DNA from: an uncultured Polaromonas sp.
GTDB lineage: Bacteria; Pseudomonadota; Gammaproteobacteria; Burkholderiales; Burkholderiaceae
NCBI GenBank assembly: GCA_946479075.1
Contig: CAMLDT010000160.1
Location: 1 to 8,091 of the forward strand
Direction: 5' to 3'
DNA: 8,091 bases
Made by a program: the position numbers and the translations under genes. The notes beneath the pieces were generated by a model. That model worked only from the letters and a program-made list of their open reading frames with translations, was not told the DNA's origin and ran no database searches. Below are positions 5,440-8,091 of this stretch, piece by piece; the first letter of the stretch is position 1, and every line of letters begins with the position of its first letter.

Positions 5440-6567
5440 TTACAGCGCCCGCTGGATGATGATTTTCTGCACGTCGGACGTGCCTTCATAAATCTGGCAA
5501 ACCCGCACGTCGCGGTAAATGCGTTCGACCGGAAAGTCGTTGACATAACCGTAGCCACCCAGGGTCTGGATCGCAGCGCTGCAGACTTTTTCGGCCATCT
5601 CGCTGGCAAAAAGTTTGGCCATGGCGGCTTCCTTCAAACACGGCAAACCGGCATCACGCAAACTTGCCGCATGCCAGATCAACTGGCGTGCAGCTTCCAG
5701 TTGCGTCGCGCAGTCGGCCAGCCGGAAACCGACGGCCTGGTGATTGAAGATGGCGGTGCCGAAACTCTCGCGCTCTTTCGCATAGGCCAGCGCAAACTCA
5801 AAGGCGCTGCGCGCCATGCCCACACTCTGCGCGGCGATGCCGATGCGCCCGCCTTCCAGCGCGCCCAGTGCAATGCGGTAACCCTCGCCTTCGTTGCCAA
5901 TCAGGTTTTCCGCCGGAATGCGGCAGTTGTCGAAATTGATCTGCGCGGTATCGCTGCTGTGCTGGCCCAGCTTGTCTTCGAGCCGCGCCACCACGTAACC
6001 CGGCGTGTCGGTCGGCACCAGGAAGGCGCTCATGCCTTTTTTGCCGGCGCCCTTGTCGGTCACGGCAATGACAATGGCGACGTGGCCGTTCTTGCCGCTG
6101 GTGATGAACTGCTTGACCCCGTTGATCACGTAGCCGTCGCCGTCCCTGACCGCGGTGGTGCGCAGCCCCGAGGCATCGCTGCCCACATGCGGCTCGGTCA
6201 GGCAGAACACGCCGAGCATCTCGCCTTGCGCCAGCGGCATCAGCCATTGCTTTTTCTGCTGCGCATTGCCGTCACGCATCAGGATGGCATTGACCGGGCA
6301 ATTCGTCACGCTGATGGCGGTGCTGGTGCCGCCGTCACCGGCGGCGATTTCTTCCAGCACCAGCGCCAGTGTCAGGTAGTCGAGGTTGGCGCCGCCGAAT
6401 TCTTCCGGCACACAGATGCCGTAGGCGCCGAGTGCGGCCAGGCCCCGGTGCGCCTCTTTCGGAAAATGATGCTCCCGGTCCCACCTGGCGGCGTTGGGCC
6501 AGAGTTCGGCCTGTGAAAAATCGCGAACCGCGTCGCGGATCATTTGCTGGTCTTGGGTCAAAAGCAT
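5440..6567 (-). CDS. Acyl-CoA dehydrogenase (short/medium-chain type)
   Basis: FAD-dependent flavoenzyme that introduces the alpha,beta double bond in an acyl-CoA thioester and passes electrons to electron-transfer flavoprotein. The 375 residues are the usual length. Both family signatures are present: LTEPHVGSDASG (123-134) and QTLGGYGYVNDFPVERIYRD (334-353). The expected catalytic base is Glu361 in QIYEGTSDVQ, the position used by short- and medium-chain enzymes rather than the isovaleryl-CoA type. The N-terminal helical domain begins LLTQDQQMIRDAVRDF. The start is ATG at 6567, with AGGA six bases upstream and 19 bases after the SDR gene; an in-frame reading back to 6657 would overlap the SDR and adds unrelated residues. 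Chain length or branching of the substrate cannot be read from sequence alone. With the thiolase it suggests beta-oxidation or branched-chain acyl-CoA breakdown. Confidence 0.95.
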   Translation of the reverse strand: MLLTQDQQMIRDAVRDFSQAELWPNAARWDREHHFPKEAHRGLAALGAYGICVPEEFGGANLDYLTLALVLEEIAAGDGGTSTAISVTNCPVNAILMRDGNAQQKKQWLMPLAQGEMLGVFCLTEPHVGSDASGLRTTAVRDGDGYVINGVKQFITSGKNGHVAIVIAVTDKGAGKKGMSAFLVPTDTPGYVVARLEDKLGQHSSDTAQINFDNCRIPAENLIGNEGEGYRIALGALEGGRIGIAAQSVGMARSAFEFALAYAKERESFGTAIFNHQAVGFRLADCATQLEAARQLIWHAASLRDAGLPCLKEAAMAKLFASEMAEKVCSAAIQTLGGYGYVNDFPVERIYRDVRVCQIYEGTSDVQKIIIQRAL

Positions 6568-6580
6568 GTCAAGTCCTGTT

Positions 6581-6594
6581 CCTGGTTCACCAGG
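6581..6594. other. Small hairpin enclosing the SDR stop codon
   Basis: CCTGG-TTCA-CCAGG is a perfect five-base stem with the SDR stop codon (6587-6589) in its loop. It lies four bases upstream of the acyl-CoA dehydrogenase ribosome site (AGGA, 6574-6577) on the minus strand. It may be chance, since tryptophan codon TGG contributes to the stem. Confidence 0.35.
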
Positions 6595-7273
6595 TGGCAA
6601 AGCGCGAACCGTCGTGGTCGAGGAACGCGCCTTTGTGTTGGGGGCCCAGGCCGGCAAGCGTGGCGCGCATGGACGCGACGCTTTGCCTGGCCGTCAGCGG
6701 CGCAACCTCGCCGCCCATGTCGGTCTGCACCCAGCCCGGCGACAAGGCGACCAGGATGGCCCGGGGATAGTCGTGCTGGGCCGAGGCCACGGCCATGTTC
6801 AGCGCCGCCTTGCTGGCGCGGTAAACCCAGCCGCGGCTGTTTTCCACACCGCCGATTCTTGCCATGGCGCTGCTGATAAAGGCAAAACATCCTTGGCCGC
6901 CACCGCCCTGCCTGGAGGCTTCCACCAGCGGCGCAATCTGCGGGATGGCCTGCATCGCGCCCAGCACATTGGTGCGCATGGCCTGGTCAAAGGTTTCGCG
7001 CGTGGGCGGCGCCAGTGCGTTGCCCTCTGGAAAGACGCCGGCGACGTAAATCGCGATGTCGATCTCCTCGCCGTCCAGCAGCCAGGCCAGGCCGCTGATG
7101 CTGGCCGGCTCGGCCACATCCACACGCAAGGCCCTGGCACCAAGGGCCTTCAGGCGCTGCAATCCTTCATCGTCACGCGCCGTGGCGATGACCCGCTCAC
7201 CGTCCTCGGCGTACTGGCGCACAAACTCCAGACCGATGCCGCGTGAGGCGCCAATGACGAGAACGGTCTTCAT
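6587..7273 (-). CDS. Short-chain dehydrogenase/reductase (SDR) family oxidoreductase
   Basis: NAD(P)-dependent oxidoreductase of the classical SDR fold, 228 residues. Visible are the Rossmann motif GASRGIG (8-14), an acidic VDVAEPAS (51-58) for adenine binding, Asn102 in TNVLG, catalytic Ser134/135 in FISSAM, Tyr151 and Lys155 in YRASK, and SPGWVQTDMGG (178-188). The usual NNAG motif is replaced by YVAG (76-79), as in CsgA-like or carbonyl-reductase-type members. Its length, just under the 240-250 of FabG, and divergent C-terminus (LDHDGSRFATW) argue against FabG itself. The ATG at 7273 is forced by an in-frame stop at 7283-7285, but no good ribosome site lies in front of it. It sits between thiolase and acyl-CoA dehydrogenase, so it may act on a 3-hydroxy- or 3-oxoacyl intermediate or on an aldehyde; the substrate is unknown. 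Confidence 0.93.
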   Translation of the reverse strand: MKTVLVIGASRGIGLEFVRQYAEDGERVIATARDDEGLQRLKALGARALRVDVAEPASISGLAWLLDGEEIDIAIYVAGVFPEGNALAPPTRETFDQAMRTNVLGAMQAIPQIAPLVEASRQGGGGQGCFAFISSAMARIGGVENSRGWVYRASKAALNMAVASAQHDYPRAILVALSPGWVQTDMGGEVAPLTARQSVASMRATLAGLGPQHKGAFLDHDGSRFATW

Positions 7274-7290
7274 GCGGGTGTCTTATGCAT
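7270..7290 (-). promoter_or_regulatory. Possible six-codon leader ORF coupled to the SDR start
   Basis: ATG at 7290 reads Met-His-Lys-Thr-Pro-Ala and stops with TGA at 7272-7270, which overlaps the SDR ATG (7273-7271) as ATGA. A perfect GGAGG (7303-7299), located inside the dispersed repeat, lies eight bases upstream of this ATG, whereas the SDR start has no site of its own. The arrangement would allow termination and reinitiation onto the SDR; translation of the leader is inference. Confidence 0.35.
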
Positions 7291-7346
7291 CAAATTGGCC
7301 TCCAGCCCTTATACAGAAAGCGCTGGCAGCTATCCAATTTATAGCA
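7285..7346 (-). repeat. Dispersed intergenic repeat, copy 2 (inverted relative to copy 1)
   Basis: On the minus strand it reads TGCTA (7346-7342), 7 bases, GATAGCTGC (7334-7326), 17 bases, GGGCTGGAGGC (7308-7298), then CAATTTG. Block order and both spacings are identical to copy 1 at 4369-4430, while the 17-base middle differs. A CCAGC / GCTGG pairing is kept across the middle. The TGCTATAA end contributes the thiolase stop codon, and the conserved CTGGAGGC block contains a GGAGG just upstream of the SDR leader. Confidence 0.75.
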
Positions 7347-8091
7347 ATTCCAGCGCCAGCGCAGTACCTTCGCCCCCGCCGATACACAGCGTCGCCACGC
7401 CTTTTTTGAGGCCACGCGCCTGCAGCGCGTGGATCAGCGTGACGATGATGCGGGCGCCGCTGGCACCGATGGGGTGACCCAGCGCGCAGGCGCCGCCGTT
7501 GACGTTGACGATGTCGTGGCTGATGCCGAGTTCCTTCATGGCGGCCATGGGCACAACGGCAAAGGCTTCGTTGACTTCCCAGAGGTCCACGTCTTTCACG
7601 CTCCAGCCGATCTTCTTGAGCAGCTTGTTGACGGCGCCGACCGGGGCGGTGGTGAACCACTCGGGCGCCTGCGCAAAGGTGGCGTGGCCGACGATGCGGG
7701 CCATCGGTTTGGCGCCGAGTTCTTTCGCGGTTGATGCGCGCGCCAGTACCAGCGCAGCCGCGCCGTCGTTGATGGACGAGCTGGACGCGGCGGTGATGGT
7801 GCCGTCCTTTTTGAAAGCCGGCTTGAGCGTCGGGATCTTGTCGAGCTTGACCTTGCCCGGGCCTTCGTCGATAGCGATCACGGTCTCGCCGCTGCGGCCC
7901 TTGACGGTGACAGGCGTAATCTCCGCCTTGAAGGCGCCGGACTCGGTGGCGGCCTTGGCGCGATTGACGCTGGTGGTGGCAAAGGCATCCTGCGCCTCGC
8001 GGGTGAACTTGTATTTGTCGGCGCACTGCTCGCCGAAGGTGCCCATGGCGCGGCCGGGCTCGTACGCGTCTTCCAGGCCGTCCAGCATCAT
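7339..8091 (-). CDS. Acetyl-CoA C-acetyltransferase / thiolase (5' end outside window)
   Basis: C-terminal 250 residues of a thiolase that condenses or cleaves acetoacetyl-CoA or 3-ketoacyl-CoA. The reading frame runs off the window at 8091; by comparison with about 395 residues for the family, roughly 145 residues, including the first catalytic cysteine, are missing. Seen here, numbering from the window edge: MGTFGEQCADKYKFTREAQD (16-35), ASSSSINDGAAALVLA (102-117), NEAFA (174-178), the signature NVNGGACALGHPIGASGARI (196-215) with His206, and the second catalytic cysteine Cys236 in LCIGGGEG. The pattern fits the AtoB/PhaA/ACAT1 group better than FadA, but a chain-length call is not safe. 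The methionine at 8091 is internal (MMLDGLEDAYEPG is a conserved mid-protein segment). The stop TAA at 7339-7341 lies inside a dispersed repeat, and the SDR follows after 65 bases, so the two are probably co-transcribed. Confidence 0.95.
   Translation of the reverse strand: MMLDGLEDAYEPGRAMGTFGEQCADKYKFTREAQDAFATTSVNRAKAATESGAFKAEITPVTVKGRSGETVIAIDEGPGKVKLDKIPTLKPAFKKDGTITAASSSSINDGAAALVLARASTAKELGAKPMARIVGHATFAQAPEWFTTAPVGAVNKLLKKIGWSVKDVDLWEVNEAFAVVPMAAMKELGISHDIVNVNGGACALGHPIGASGARIIVTLIHALQARGLKKGVATLCIGGGEGTALALELL

Noticed and set aside
5290..6516. Long plus-strand open frame (408 codons) antisense to the acyl-CoA dehydrogenase
   Set aside because: No recognisable domain, and it lies opposite a complete enzyme with both family signatures; it is a codon-bias shadow.
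6568..6657. Extended N-terminus for the acyl-CoA dehydrogenase
   Set aside because: The extra 30 residues are not conserved and overlap the SDR gene, while ATG 6567 has a good ribosome site and begins at the family's usual N-terminus.
4369..7346. Composite transposon or invertible segment bounded by the two inverted repeats
   Set aside because: The copies differ in their middles, lie in intergenic leaders, enclose ordinary housekeeping genes and no recombinase or transposase, and show no target duplication.

Overview
The window reads as GC-rich chromosomal DNA from a betaproteobacterium, most likely Comamonadaceae (Polaromonas / Rhodoferax / Variovorax type). That placement rests on the protein style and on three kinds of GC-rich or hairpin-forming intergenic repeats that I associate with that family; it is not based on a database search. 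All nine supported genes lie on the minus strand. In transcription order (high to low coordinate) they are: thiolase (5' end outside the window), short-chain dehydrogenase (SDR), acyl-CoA dehydrogenase, rhodanese, YchJ, HAD phosphatase, E1 alpha and E1 beta of a 2-oxoacid dehydrogenase, TRAP small permease (DctQ), TRAP large permease (DctM, 3' end outside the window). No gap exceeds 300 bases.

Region 1 (about 5440-8091) is a fatty-acyl-CoA module. It holds the C-terminal two thirds of an acetyl-CoA acetyltransferase type thiolase, an SDR oxidoreductase and a complete acyl-CoA dehydrogenase, closely spaced. A dispersed repeat sits between the thiolase and the SDR and supplies the thiolase stop codon. 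Region 2 (4434-5287) is a translationally coupled pair, a single-domain rhodanese and a YchJ/SEC-C protein sharing one base in TGATG. It is separated from region 1 by a hairpin-rich spacer.

Region 3 (1-4355) holds a HAD-IA phosphatase, an overlapping E1 alpha/E1 beta pair of thiamine-diphosphate-dependent 2-oxoacid (or acetoin) dehydrogenase, and the two membrane subunits of a TRAP transporter. No E2, E3 or TRAP solute-binding protein lies in the window. The simplest reading is that the transporter imports a carboxylate, perhaps a 2-oxoacid, that the E1 pair then decarboxylates; this is inference from gene order.

I see no mobile element, phage, CRISPR array, tRNA or rRNA, and no convincing novel defence or biosynthetic system. 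The most noteworthy signals are: (a) two inverted copies of one dispersed repeat with identical internal spacing, at 4369-4430 and 7285-7346; (b) a six-codon mini-ORF with a repeat-borne GGAGG that overlaps the SDR start; (c) an E1 pair with a TRAP transporter but no E2/E3, with an N-terminal insertion and an altered cofactor motif in E1 alpha; and (d) a GC-rich repeat whose end forms the likely ribosome binding site of dctM.
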